From positions 62,001 to 126,000 of the forward strand of contig JAKQJC010000022.1 of assembly GCA_029561345.1 (NCBI GenBank): a DNA stretch of 64,000 nt, written 5' to 3'. A program made the position numbers and the translations under genes. How positions within the stretch are numbered: position 1 is the first letter of the stretch; every line of letters begins with the position of its first letter. A model generated the notes under the pieces. It was not told where the DNA came from. It saw nothing but the letters and a program-made list of their open reading frames with translations, and searched no databases. Source of the DNA: Chloroflexota bacterium (lineage in GTDB: Bacteria; Chloroflexota; Anaerolineae; Anaerolineales; Anaerolineaceae). Below, one piece after another: positions 43,455 to 51,308 of this stretch.

Positions 43455-44372
43455 ATGGCGAAATATGATGTTCTGGCTCTGGGTGACTATTACATAGATT
43501 ATATTTTCACCGGGCTGCCATCTTTTCCAGAACTGGGAAAGGAGGTGTTCAGCCAGCAGTTTGCGGCTGTGCCTGGTGGAACATATAACGCGGTCATCGC
43601 CATGCACCGTCTGGGAGTGAAGGTGGGCTGGGCGGGTGATTTCGGAAATGATGAGTTCAGCAAACAGGTGATGGCTGCCGCACGTCAGGAAGGCCTGGAT
43701 TGTTCGCTGTTTGAGGTACACAAACAGGCGCTGCGGAAAATCACCGTTTCGGCTTCATTTGCGGATGACAGAGCTTTTATTTCGTACTGCGACCCTGATC
43801 CAGCACTGCCAGCCGGACTCAAACGTCTGCCAACCACCTCAGCCCGTGTGCTTTTTTTGCCCGGTCTCTATACGGGCGATTTATTGGAAGTGGGCAGCAG
43901 ACTTGTGAAACTGAAGGGGATGAAGCTGGTGATGGACGGCAATTCCAGTCATGCCACCCTGGCTGAAACCCCTGGGCTGGAAAAAGTGCTGCGGCTGGCG
44001 GATGTATTCATGCCCAACGCGCGGGAGGCGCGGCGGATCACCGGATTGGATGATTTGGAAGGGGCGCTGCGCCGCCTGGGAGAGTTCTGCCGGCTGGTGG
44101 TGGTAAAAGACGGCGCAAATGGTTCCTACGCCTGTCAGAATCAAACCATCACGTATGCCAGGGGTATGAAGGTGGAGCCGGTGGATACGACCGGGGCAGG
44201 AGATTGTTTTGACGCCGGGTTTATCACGGCCTGGCTGGAAGGAAAACCAATGGCGCTGTGTTTGAAATGGGGCAATGTGGTTGGGGCGCTTTCAACCACA
44301 GCCCTGGGGGGCACAGGCCGGGTGATCACCCGCAACGAGGTGGAAACATGCCTGAAGAACTGGGAAGGATAA
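43455..44372 (+). CDS. PfkB-family sugar kinase
   Basis: A 305-residue ribokinase-like kinase. The N-terminal substrate region ALGDYYIDYIF and PGGTYNAVIAMHRLG, and the C-terminal anion hole DTTGAGDCFDAGF with catalytic base D250, are complete. The substrate cannot be identified; ribose, fructose, adenosine and amino sugars are all used by relatives. It starts 2 bases after the GH4 gene, consistent with a shared pathway, and overlaps the first GNAT gene by 25 bases. Confidence 0.9.
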   Translation: MAKYDVLALGDYYIDYIFTGLPSFPELGKEVFSQQFAAVPGGTYNAVIAMHRLGVKVGWAGDFGNDEFSKQVMAAARQEGLDCSLFEVHKQALRKITVSASFADDRAFISYCDPDPALPAGLKRLPTTSARVLFLPGLYTGDLLEVGSRLVKLKGMKLVMDGNSSHATLAETPGLEKVLRLADVFMPNAREARRITGLDDLEGALRRLGEFCRLVVVKDGANGSYACQNQTITYARGMKVEPVDTTGAGDCFDAGFITAWLEGKPMALCLKWGNVVGALSTTALGGTGRVITRNEVETCLKNWEG

Positions 44373-44932
44373 ACCAAGAATCTCTATTTTTGGGTGAACG
44401 AATCCGGCTGACTGCCCTGGATCCGGAAACAGACGCAGAAACCGTCAAAGCATGGTCGAAGGATGCGGAGGGCTATGCGGTTATTTGCAGCAAGCCGCCG
44501 CGGCCTTTGAGTGCTGGACAGGCAAAAGCGCTCTTGCAGCCGCCCGAAACCAGCGATTCCCCTGGTCAGTTCAAATTTGGGATTCATCTGGCGGCAGATG
44601 ACCGGCTGGTGGGGCTGGCAGAAGTTCAGGATGTGGATTGGCGTCACGGTGGAGCCTGGCTGGTGATTAAAATTGGTGCCGAGGCGGACCGGGGGAAAGG
44701 ATATGGTACAGAAGCCATGCGCTTGCTGCTGCGTTTTGCTTTTGAAGAACTGAATCTTTTCCGGGTGAACGCAAAATGTGAGGGCTATCAGGTGCGTGGT
44801 ACAGCTTTTTTGGCGAAAATGGGCTTTCGGGAAGAAATCAGACGCAGGGCGGCCGTATATCGCAGCGGTCAGCGCTGGGATGCGCTCATTTTTGGGTTGC
44901 TGCGCGAGCAGTGGGAGGCCCAACATGCATAA
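44348..44932 (+). CDS. GNAT acetyltransferase, RimJ/RimL type (first of tandem pair)
   Basis: A 194-residue acetyl-CoA-dependent N-acetyltransferase. The acetyl-CoA pyrophosphate loop is ADRGKGYGTEAMRLLL, followed by NLFRVNAKCEGYQVRGTAFLAKMGF (given as landmarks NLFRVNA and LAKMGF). The start at 44348 uses GAGGTGG as ribosome-binding site inside the kinase gene. It is clearly a paralogue of the next gene. Substrates may be sugars, amino acids or ribosomal protein termini; context suggests an amino-sugar or antibiotic-like metabolite. Confidence 0.85.
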   Translation: MPEELGRINQESLFLGERIRLTALDPETDAETVKAWSKDAEGYAVICSKPPRPLSAGQAKALLQPPETSDSPGQFKFGIHLAADDRLVGLAEVQDVDWRHGGAWLVIKIGAEADRGKGYGTEAMRLLLRFAFEELNLFRVNAKCEGYQVRGTAFLAKMGFREEIRRRAAVYRSGQRWDALIFGLLREQWEAQHA

Positions 44933-45488
44933 TCTGCGGCCGCTCTTTCAGGGTGAACGGACCCGGCTTTGCGCCATCGATATCGAAAAAGATGCCCCCT
45001 GCTTTTTCCGCTGGCGCAGCGATTCGGAATACTGGAATTTGCTTTCCAGCAGCATTGCTTTCCCGGTCAACCTGAGAGATATCAAAAAAGAACTGCAGAA
45101 ATGGGAAACCGACGAGCAGGTCTATTCTTTTGGCATTCACACTCTGGATGATGACCGGCTGGCAGGTTTGGTTGAGTTGGAAGTGGATTTGCTGCATCGC
45201 GATGCCTGGGTGGGTATTGGTATTGGGGAAGCAGACTGCCGGGGAAAAGGGTTTGGAACGGATGCAATGCTGGAAATCATGCGTTTCGGTTTTCTAGAAC
45301 TGGACCTTTTCAGAATTTCGCTGAATACCTTTGAATATAATACACCCGCCATCCGAACCTATGAAAAAATGGGTTTTACCCACGAAGGACGGATGAGAGC
45401 GTATTTGAATTGGAAGGGACGGCGTTGGGACCTGATTTTTATGGGGATGCTGCGTTCTGAATGGGAGAGCCGATACCATGCTGCCTGA
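44925..45488 (+). CDS. GNAT acetyltransferase, RimJ/RimL type (second of tandem pair)
   Basis: A 187-residue paralogue of the preceding protein, with acetyl-CoA loop CRGKGFGTDAMLEIM and ELDLFRISLNTFEYN, then YEKMGFTHEGRMRAYLNWKG. Its ATG overlaps the previous stop by 8 bases and has GGGAGG upstream. The N-terminus (LFQGERTRLCAIDIEKD) parallels LFLGERIRLTALDPETD of its neighbour, showing a tandem duplication. Substrate unknown. Confidence 0.87.
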   Translation: MHNLRPLFQGERTRLCAIDIEKDAPCFFRWRSDSEYWNLLSSSIAFPVNLRDIKKELQKWETDEQVYSFGIHTLDDDRLAGLVELEVDLLHRDAWVGIGIGEADCRGKGFGTDAMLEIMRFGFLELDLFRISLNTFEYNTPAIRTYEKMGFTHEGRMRAYLNWKGRRWDLIFMGMLRSEWESRYHAA

Positions 45489-46455
45489 TGGTTTCCGTTT
45501 CAGATTGTTTACACCGGAGGATGTTGAAGCAGCCGCTCATTTGATCCATCTTTCTGCTTTAAAGGATCAGGAACAGCGCGTGCTGACCCGCGATATTCTC
45601 AACAGCCGTTTCGCAGATGGGGAGGTCAACCCTGAAAAAGATTTGTGGGTGGTTGAGGATGAAGGGGGGGCTCTGGCAGCATATGGCGAAGGCATCTGGC
45701 GGGGCGAGGGCCGGGTGCGGGTTTACCAGACCCGCAGCTTTGTCCATCCCGATCAACGTAACCGTGGTATTGGCAGAGCTCTGGTGGCAAACCAGTGGCG
45801 GTTGGTGGAAGAAACCGCCCGACGGTATCCGGGAGGGGCCATCCGTTTCAGGTTGGGCACGCGCCTGCTTGAGACCAACCTGGCAGCCAGGGCCGTGGTG
45901 GAGGCCTCGGGCATGAAAATTGCCCGACGTTTCATTGTCATGAACCGCGACCTTCCCGGAAAAGGGATTCCGGAGGGGCAGGTGGCTGACGCCTTTCGCA
46001 TCGTGCCCTGGGTTGAGCAAAGGGAGGATGAAGCCGTCTGGAATGCGTACAATGACGCCTTTTCAGAGCATTGGGGTTTTGAGAAGGAATCTTTCGAGAA
46101 GTTTCGCAAGAAGGTGGAAGCAGGGCTTTTTGATCCGCGGTTCAGCTTCATCCTATTTAAAGGCGATGAGGTGGTGGGGGCTTCGTTGAACGATATGGGG
46201 GAGGGGGCAATCGAAAAGCAGGGGCGAAACCAGGCCTGGGTGCAGATCATTTTTGTGCGCAAGGAATGGCGCCGGCGCGGGCTGGCAAGGGCTTTGCTGG
46301 TGCGCACCATGGAAAAGGCAATGGAAATGGGACATTCAGCCTTGGGGCTGAATGTGGATGCAACCAACGAATCGGGCGCAGTGCGTGTGTATGAATCTGT
46401 GGGGTTTTATGCGGAAGCCGGTTACCTGATTTACTACCGCGATTTTTTGCCCTGA
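45478..46455 (+). CDS. Double-domain GNAT acetyltransferase
   Basis: A 325-residue protein with two GNAT folds. Domain 1 (about 1-165) has the acetyl-CoA loop HPDQRNRGIGRALVANQW; domain 2 (about 170-325) has VRKEWRRRGLARALLVRTM and LNVDATNESGAVRVYESVGF. Both loops appear intact, unlike mycothiol synthase in which one domain is degenerate, though the two-domain layout resembles MshD. Its ATG overlaps the preceding GNAT gene by 11 bases, and its end overlaps the convergent SDR gene by 22 bases. Substrate unknown. Confidence 0.85.
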   Translation: MLPDGFRFRLFTPEDVEAAAHLIHLSALKDQEQRVLTRDILNSRFADGEVNPEKDLWVVEDEGGALAAYGEGIWRGEGRVRVYQTRSFVHPDQRNRGIGRALVANQWRLVEETARRYPGGAIRFRLGTRLLETNLAARAVVEASGMKIARRFIVMNRDLPGKGIPEGQVADAFRIVPWVEQREDEAVWNAYNDAFSEHWGFEKESFEKFRKKVEAGLFDPRFSFILFKGDEVVGASLNDMGEGAIEKQGRNQAWVQIIFVRKEWRRRGLARALLVRTMEKAMEMGHSALGLNVDATNESGAVRVYESVGFYAEAGYLIYYRDFLP

Positions 46456-47270
46456 GCCGTTTTCTGGCGGGCATCTGCCACCATCCAATCCATGACCGGA
46501 TACAGAAGATCGCCCAGCAGACCGCTGAGGTTGAAATAAAGCCGGCTTTCAAGATCAGGAATGATGATGTAACGTTTCTTTTCAACATGGGCCAAAATGG
46601 ATTTGGCGACCGCATCTGCTGAGAGCGCATGCCCGCCAGAAAGATGCCTGGTTTCAGGCGGCTTGAATTGCATCTCATAGGCCAGCTGAGGGGTATCTGT
46701 GTCGGGGGGAAAGACAATGGAGACCTGGATACCCTGAGGTTTTAACTCAGCGCGCAGTGCATCACTGAAACCGCGCACAGCAAATTTTGACGCCCCATAC
46801 GCTGTGTAACCGAAAACGCCAAGAAATCCAGCCACAGAGGAAATATTCACAATGTGACCCGATTGGGCGGCAAGCATGGCTGGAACAACCGCCTTGGTCA
46901 CATATACGGTGCCAAAGTAATTAACGGACATCATTTGTTCGAAGATGTCCAGCGGCAGATCCTGAAAATACCCGGGATGAGAAATGCCCGCGCTGTTAAA
47001 CACATAATTGGGCGGGCCATTGCGTTTGATCCACTCATTCAGAAGTGGGGTGACCTCGTTGGCGCAGGAGACATCGCCAACCAGGGCTTCAACCTGTTGG
47101 TCAGAACGGACGCAGGCTGCCCGGACCGCCTCCTGGGCGGCGGCCAGACGTTCGGGACGCCTGGCCAGAAGGCTGATGTGGGCGCCAGCTGCAGCCAGGC
47201 GCAAAGCTAAAGCCAGGCCAATGCCGCTGGATCCACCGGTGACCAGCACGCGCTGGTTTTCAAAGGGCAT
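46434..47270 (-). CDS. Short-chain dehydrogenase, 3-ketodihydrosphingosine-reductase-like
   Basis: A 278-residue NAD(P)H-dependent oxidoreductase. The cofactor motif is VTGGSSGIGLALA and the catalytic Y-x3-K is in YTAYGASKFA, with the serine in NISSVAG. The stretches VSIVFPPDTDTPQLAYE and PETRHLSGGHALSADAVA match eukaryotic 3-ketodihydrosphingosine reductases, and the C-terminal hydrophobic part could bind membrane. A true role in sphingolipid synthesis would need a serine palmitoyltransferase, not seen here. The ATG overlaps the FmdB-type gene stop by one base (TGATG). Confidence 0.82.
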   Translation of the reverse strand: MPFENQRVLVTGGSSGIGLALALRLAAAGAHISLLARRPERLAAAQEAVRAACVRSDQQVEALVGDVSCANEVTPLLNEWIKRNGPPNYVFNSAGISHPGYFQDLPLDIFEQMMSVNYFGTVYVTKAVVPAMLAAQSGHIVNISSVAGFLGVFGYTAYGASKFAVRGFSDALRAELKPQGIQVSIVFPPDTDTPQLAYEMQFKPPETRHLSGGHALSADAVAKSILAHVEKKRYIIIPDLESRLYFNLSGLLGDLLYPVMDWMVADARQKTAQGKKSR

Positions 47271-47500
47271 CAGTGGCCGCCGCAGCCAGAGCAGGAGCCG
47301 CCGCTGCAGGAACCACAGTGACCGCCTCCGCCGCCAGCGACGATTTGGCCGCCGCTGTGGGCAGCAAAGCGCGACATCTGGCGGGTGGTTTTTTCGGAAT
47401 GACAATGCTTGCAGGCGATGGGTGCATCCGCATCTTTCATGGAGCGGATCACTTCGGTTTTTTGTTTGCAATCAAGGCAGATATACTCGTAAATAGGCAT
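47270..47500 (-). CDS. FmdB-family zinc-ribbon protein
   Basis: A 76-residue protein starting MPIYEYICLDCKQKTEV, the FmdB/CxxC_CxxC_SSSS signature, with zinc ligands in ICLDC (C8, C11) and ACKHC (C30, C33). The C-terminal third is a Gly/Cys/Ser-rich tail (HCGSCSGGSCSGCGGH), common in this family and of unknown role. FmdB was once proposed as a regulator of formamidase; most members have no known function. Coupled to the SDR gene. Confidence 0.88.
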   Translation of the reverse strand: MPIYEYICLDCKQKTEVIRSMKDADAPIACKHCHSEKTTRQMSRFAAHSGGQIVAGGGGGHCGSCSGGSCSGCGGH

Positions 47501-47742
47501 AATCCATTTTCCTGAAAGGTAATTTTTCTGAAGCTATTGTATCTTTATGGCGGGTTATGGTCAATAGGTTGTTTTTATTAGCACGATCGCTGGCAGCCTC
47601 CCGGATGTCTTTCAAGATGGCTTTTTCATCCTGGTAGTGGAAGAAAGCCTTTCGGGTAGAATGTGGAAAACCGGTTTTAGAACAAAATTCCGAATTGCGT
47701 TATAATAAGCCGATGATCCAGTTTTGAAGATGGAGATGCGTT

Positions 47743-50058
47743 ATGGCAGTACTGAGTGATGAAATCGATAAAAAGTTGACCCCGACCGCCCGCCAGGTGG
47801 TTGAAACTGCTTTAAACCGGCAGACTGAGGAAAAGCATGCATCTCTGGGGGTGCATCACTGGTTATGGGCCATGCTTCAGCAATACAGCACGATGATGGA
47901 AGCCATGGGACAAGGCTTTTCTGCAGAACAAGCCAACCATACGGCTGATGCCGCCCTGAAAGCAGGCGATATTGGGCCGGAATTAAGTCTGGAAAGTTTG
48001 ATTGCCCAGGCAGGGGAAAGGGCCAAAGCCCGCGGGCGCAGCACCATCAGCGAACGGGACTTGGCCACCATTGTTCTGGGGGCCGCAGGTTATAAATTGT
48101 CGGATCCAATTTCGGCGCTGTCCAAAATGGGACGATCGAATGGGGTTCCCATTCCCAAGGCAAAAGTCGAACCGCCAACTGTAGATGGTGTAACTCCGGA
48201 AGGTGAGGGAGAAACCCCGCCTCTTGAAGAAACACCCACATCAACGCCGGTGCCTTCCACTGGCACCCCTGTATCGACACCGGTGGAAACCTCCCGGAAG
48301 AAAACAGCGACACCAACCCTCGACCAGTACGGCCGTGATTTGACCCGGGCCGCCAAAGAGCACAAACTGGTTGAGATTGTGGGCCGTGAAGAAGAGGTGG
48401 AACTGGTGATTGAAACCCTGTGCCGCCGCACCAAGCGCAACCCGGTTCTGGTTGGTCCGGCAGGGGTTGGCAAAACCGCCATCGTTGAAGGCCTGGCGCA
48501 GCGTATTGTGGACGGCCAGGTGCCGGACATGCTGAAGAGTTTTCGGCTGGTTTCTCTGCAGCCTTCCACACTGGTGGCAGGCGCGAGCGTGAGCGGTGAA
48601 CTGGAACGGCGCATGAAGGCCATCATTAAAGAAGCCATGCAGGATGGTATTATCCTGTTCATCGATGAAATCCATTCGGCTATCGGCGCCGGCGGCATGG
48701 TCGGCACCAATGATATTGCCAGCATTCTAAAGCCAGCGCTGGCGCGTGGTGAAATTGCCTGCATTGCCGCCACAACCAACGATGAATACCGGAAATTCAT
48801 TGAACCAGATACAGCCCTGGAACGGCGTTTCCAGCCGGTGAGGGTGCAGGAGCTTTCCGCCGAACATACCCTGCGGGTGCTGCGTAAGCTGCGTGATGAA
48901 CTAGGGGCCAAGCATAAAATCACCATCAGCGATGAGATTCTGGATTGGCTGCTGGAATTTGGCCAACAGTTTATGCGCAACCGCCATTTCCCAGACAAGG
49001 GCGTGGATCTGTTGGAACAATGTTTTGCTTATGCCGTCACGCATCAGAAGACAGATGTGGATATGAACGATGCGCAGACGGTGGCTCAGCGTATGATTGG
49101 CATGCCAGTTTCTCTGCCAAAGCGTCTCGATAATTTGAAGAATCGGTTGATGGAGAGGGCCACCCTTTCGGATGAAGATGTTCAATCCATATTAAACCGT
49201 CTGCAGGTGACCATGCGCGGGCTGGATTTGCGCCTGGCGCGGCCCAATGCGGTGATCATGCTGGCGGGCGATGCAGCCCAAAACAGCGCCCTGGTGGCAG
49301 AGATCATTGCCCAATCTCTGTTTGGCGCGGCCGACCGGGTGGTTTCCATTGACTTCAGCCGCTTTGGGCATCCTGAAGATATCAACCTGCTGATTGGCGC
49401 GCCTCCGGGTTATGTTGGATACAGCGATGCGCTGCCTATTCACAAGGTCATGCAAATTCCATGGTGCGTGCTGCACCTGCAGAATATAGACATCTGTCAC
49501 CCGCAGGTGCGAGAGGTTGTAACGCGCGCGCTGGCAGATGGGTTTATCACCGATGGACGCGGCAAGGTGATTTATTTGAGCGATTCGATTGTGTTGATGA
49601 CAGCTCAACTGCAAATTGAGAAATTCCGGCCGATTGGTTTTGCTGCGTCAGAGACTCGCGACCAACAGGATCTTTTTAAGGCTGTTGAGGCGGTGATGGG
49701 CCCGGAGATGGCCGCGCAAATTGATGTTGTGGCAGTGGATACAGCCCGCTCAGACTCGGCGCGGCGAAGCTGGCTGGAGAAGCATCTTTTGCTGGATCTC
49801 TCTAACCGCTATTTGAAACAGGGCATCAAATTGACCTGGGATTCAACGGTTCTGGACTGGTTGATGACGCATAAGGAATTGGATGTCAACGAACGGAACT
49901 GGGAACGTTTTGTGGATGAATTTCTCAGCCCGGTCATCATTCCCTATCTGCCAACCAGTGACACAACCAAAGAAATCCGTCTGGTTGTGAAATACGAAGA
50001 AGAAAACATCAAAATCAGCACCAACAATACGCCTCCCACAGACTCACGGGAGGAATGA
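47743..50058 (+). CDS. HSP100-like ATPase with inactivated second module
   Basis: A 771-residue Clp-type protein. An N-terminal Clp-N-like domain (about 1-140) is followed by a Thr/Pro-rich linker (about 145-190). D1 is intact with Walker A GPAGVGKT (238-245), Walker B LFIDEIHS and sensor region CIAATTNDEY. D2 has lost its Walker A (LAGDAAQNSA, 507-516, replaces GPTGxGKTEL) and Walker B (HLQNIDICHP, 578-587, replaces [10 protein letters not shown]), yet keeps the pore loop GAPPGYVGYS. No M-domain or ClpP loop is seen. It probably unfolds or remodels a partner using D1 only. ATG; a terminator follows. Confidence 0.82.
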   Translation: MAVLSDEIDKKLTPTARQVVETALNRQTEEKHASLGVHHWLWAMLQQYSTMMEAMGQGFSAEQANHTADAALKAGDIGPELSLESLIAQAGERAKARGRSTISERDLATIVLGAAGYKLSDPISALSKMGRSNGVPIPKAKVEPPTVDGVTPEGEGETPPLEETPTSTPVPSTGTPVSTPVETSRKKTATPTLDQYGRDLTRAAKEHKLVEIVGREEEVELVIETLCRRTKRNPVLVGPAGVGKTAIVEGLAQRIVDGQVPDMLKSFRLVSLQPSTLVAGASVSGELERRMKAIIKEAMQDGIILFIDEIHSAIGAGGMVGTNDIASILKPALARGEIACIAATTNDEYRKFIEPDTALERRFQPVRVQELSAEHTLRVLRKLRDELGAKHKITISDEILDWLLEFGQQFMRNRHFPDKGVDLLEQCFAYAVTHQKTDVDMNDAQTVAQRMIGMPVSLPKRLDNLKNRLMERATLSDEDVQSILNRLQVTMRGLDLRLARPNAVIMLAGDAAQNSALVAEIIAQSLFGAADRVVSIDFSRFGHPEDINLLIGAPPGYVGYSDALPIHKVMQIPWCVLHLQNIDICHPQVREVVTRALADGFITDGRGKVIYLSDSIVLMTAQLQIEKFRPIGFAASETRDQQDLFKAVEAVMGPEMAAQIDVVAVDTARSDSARRSWLEKHLLLDLSNRYLKQGIKLTWDSTVLDWLMTHKELDVNERNWERFVDEFLSPVIIPYLPTSDTTKEIRLVVKYEEENIKISTNNTPPTDSREE

Positions 50059-50064
50059 GATAAA

Positions 50065-50100
50065 AAAGGACCGGTTGTGTCATGTCACAGCCGGTCCTTT
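50065..50100. terminator. Hairpin terminator between convergent genes
   Basis: 10-base perfect stem AAAGGACCGG with CCGGTCCTTT around a 16-base loop that can itself pair (TGTG with CACA). It serves the HSP100-like gene and probably the convergent membrane-protein gene. Confidence 0.8.
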
Positions 50101-50102
50101 GA

Positions 50103-51200
50103 TTATGATCGGGGTTCAAAAAAACGTTTGCGGTAAAAAATCACAGCCAGAAGCACAATCAATTGCGCCAGCGCATTTACTACGGTGGCGAACTGATCAA
50201 AATAAAAAACAAACAAATTGACCACAGTCAACAAAAAAATCAAACATAGGTACGCGAGATCCATGCCCCGCTTTTCTTTGCGCAGAAGGATCATGGCCAC
50301 TGCCACGAACAGCAGTAAGCCACCTGAAATTTCAAGTGCCATGCGGATTTCCAGCCAGCCCAGGCTGGTCATGTTGCGGATGGTTCCCCGGGTGATCATG
50401 CTGGTAAAAATATCCTGAATTTCTGTGGAGACACCCGTATGGGTGATGATGGTAAAGGGAAAGAATAGTGCCCAAATACCCACAAAAAACAGGCCGCAGA
50501 GGATAAAAATTCGCATTTTGAGCCGGGAGAAGAACCTTTTCTCAATAGTCTGCAGGCGAAGCTGCATTTTTTCGTACAGGTTGAGCTGGTGTTCGCGGGT
50601 GATGACCTTTTCTCCTTTAACGAAATCAAGGAGATTGGAAATCAGAAGGGTCAGGTTGGGGTCCTCAGTTTCCTTAAGAAGCTTTTCCAGACGATCCAGC
50701 ATGCTTTTTCGTTCTATTTCTGAGAGGTCGTGATCCAGCACTTCTTCAAGGTCGGCGGTGATATGGTAAAGCTCGGTGCGGGCGTCGCGGTAACGGCGGC
50801 GGCGCACCTGGGTATAAAGAAGCACGGAGATGAGGAAGAAGGCGTAGATGATGGGCGCAGCAGCAGGGTAGAAATAATCATTGTTTTGCGTGATGAACTT
50901 GCCGACCTCGTCAATGAAAAGGCCAATGCCGACCCCGGATAGAATGGCTGTAATGGTGTAAGCCCAGCGGTTGACAAACAGGAGGGGAAGAAGGGTGCCA
51001 ATGAACAGCAGCAAACCGCCCCATAGAACATGGGCGATATGCAACTCACCATTGCCAATTTGTGGATAACCGCTGATTTTCAGGAACAAGCGGGTCAATG
51101 AAATGGAACCGGCAAAACTCAGGAGCATGAGCAGGATATAGCGTTCAGCCTGTTTGCGGCGGACGGGGGTGCGGACGGGGGTGTTTCCAGAGATTGTCAT
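50103..51200 (-). CDS. Membrane protein with central coiled region, unknown
   Basis: A 365-residue protein. Three or four N-terminal membrane helices (about 25-140, with LHIAHVLWGGLLLFIGTLLP and GVGIGLFIDEVGKFIT as landmarks) precede a cytosolic charged helical region (about 143-230, LEEVLDHDLSEIERKSMLDR) and four C-terminal helices. The acidic and histidine residues in HIAHVLWGG and GLFIDEVGKF are in the N-terminal helices and may be functional. No family is recognised. It stands alone between the HSP100-like gene and the nuclease-like gene. Confidence 0.65.
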   Translation of the reverse strand: MTISGNTPVRTPVRRKQAERYILLMLLSFAGSISLTRLFLKISGYPQIGNGELHIAHVLWGGLLLFIGTLLPLLFVNRWAYTITAILSGVGIGLFIDEVGKFITQNNDYFYPAAAPIIYAFFLISVLLYTQVRRRRYRDARTELYHITADLEEVLDHDLSEIERKSMLDRLEKLLKETEDPNLTLLISNLLDFVKGEKVITREHQLNLYEKMQLRLQTIEKRFFSRLKMRIFILCGLFFVGIWALFFPFTIITHTGVSTEIQDIFTSMITRGTIRNMTSLGWLEIRMALEISGGLLLFVAVAMILLRKEKRGMDLAYLCLIFLLTVVNLFVFYFDQFATVVNALAQLIVLLAVIFYRKRFFEPRS

Positions 51201-51308
51201 GGCTCAAGTATAACAAAGGTTTCATGGCTATGCAAAGGGTCAGAGGTCAGGTGAAAAGCACCGGTGATGTGATAAAATGCTTGGACCTTGAAACGTGACG
51301 GAGGAATA

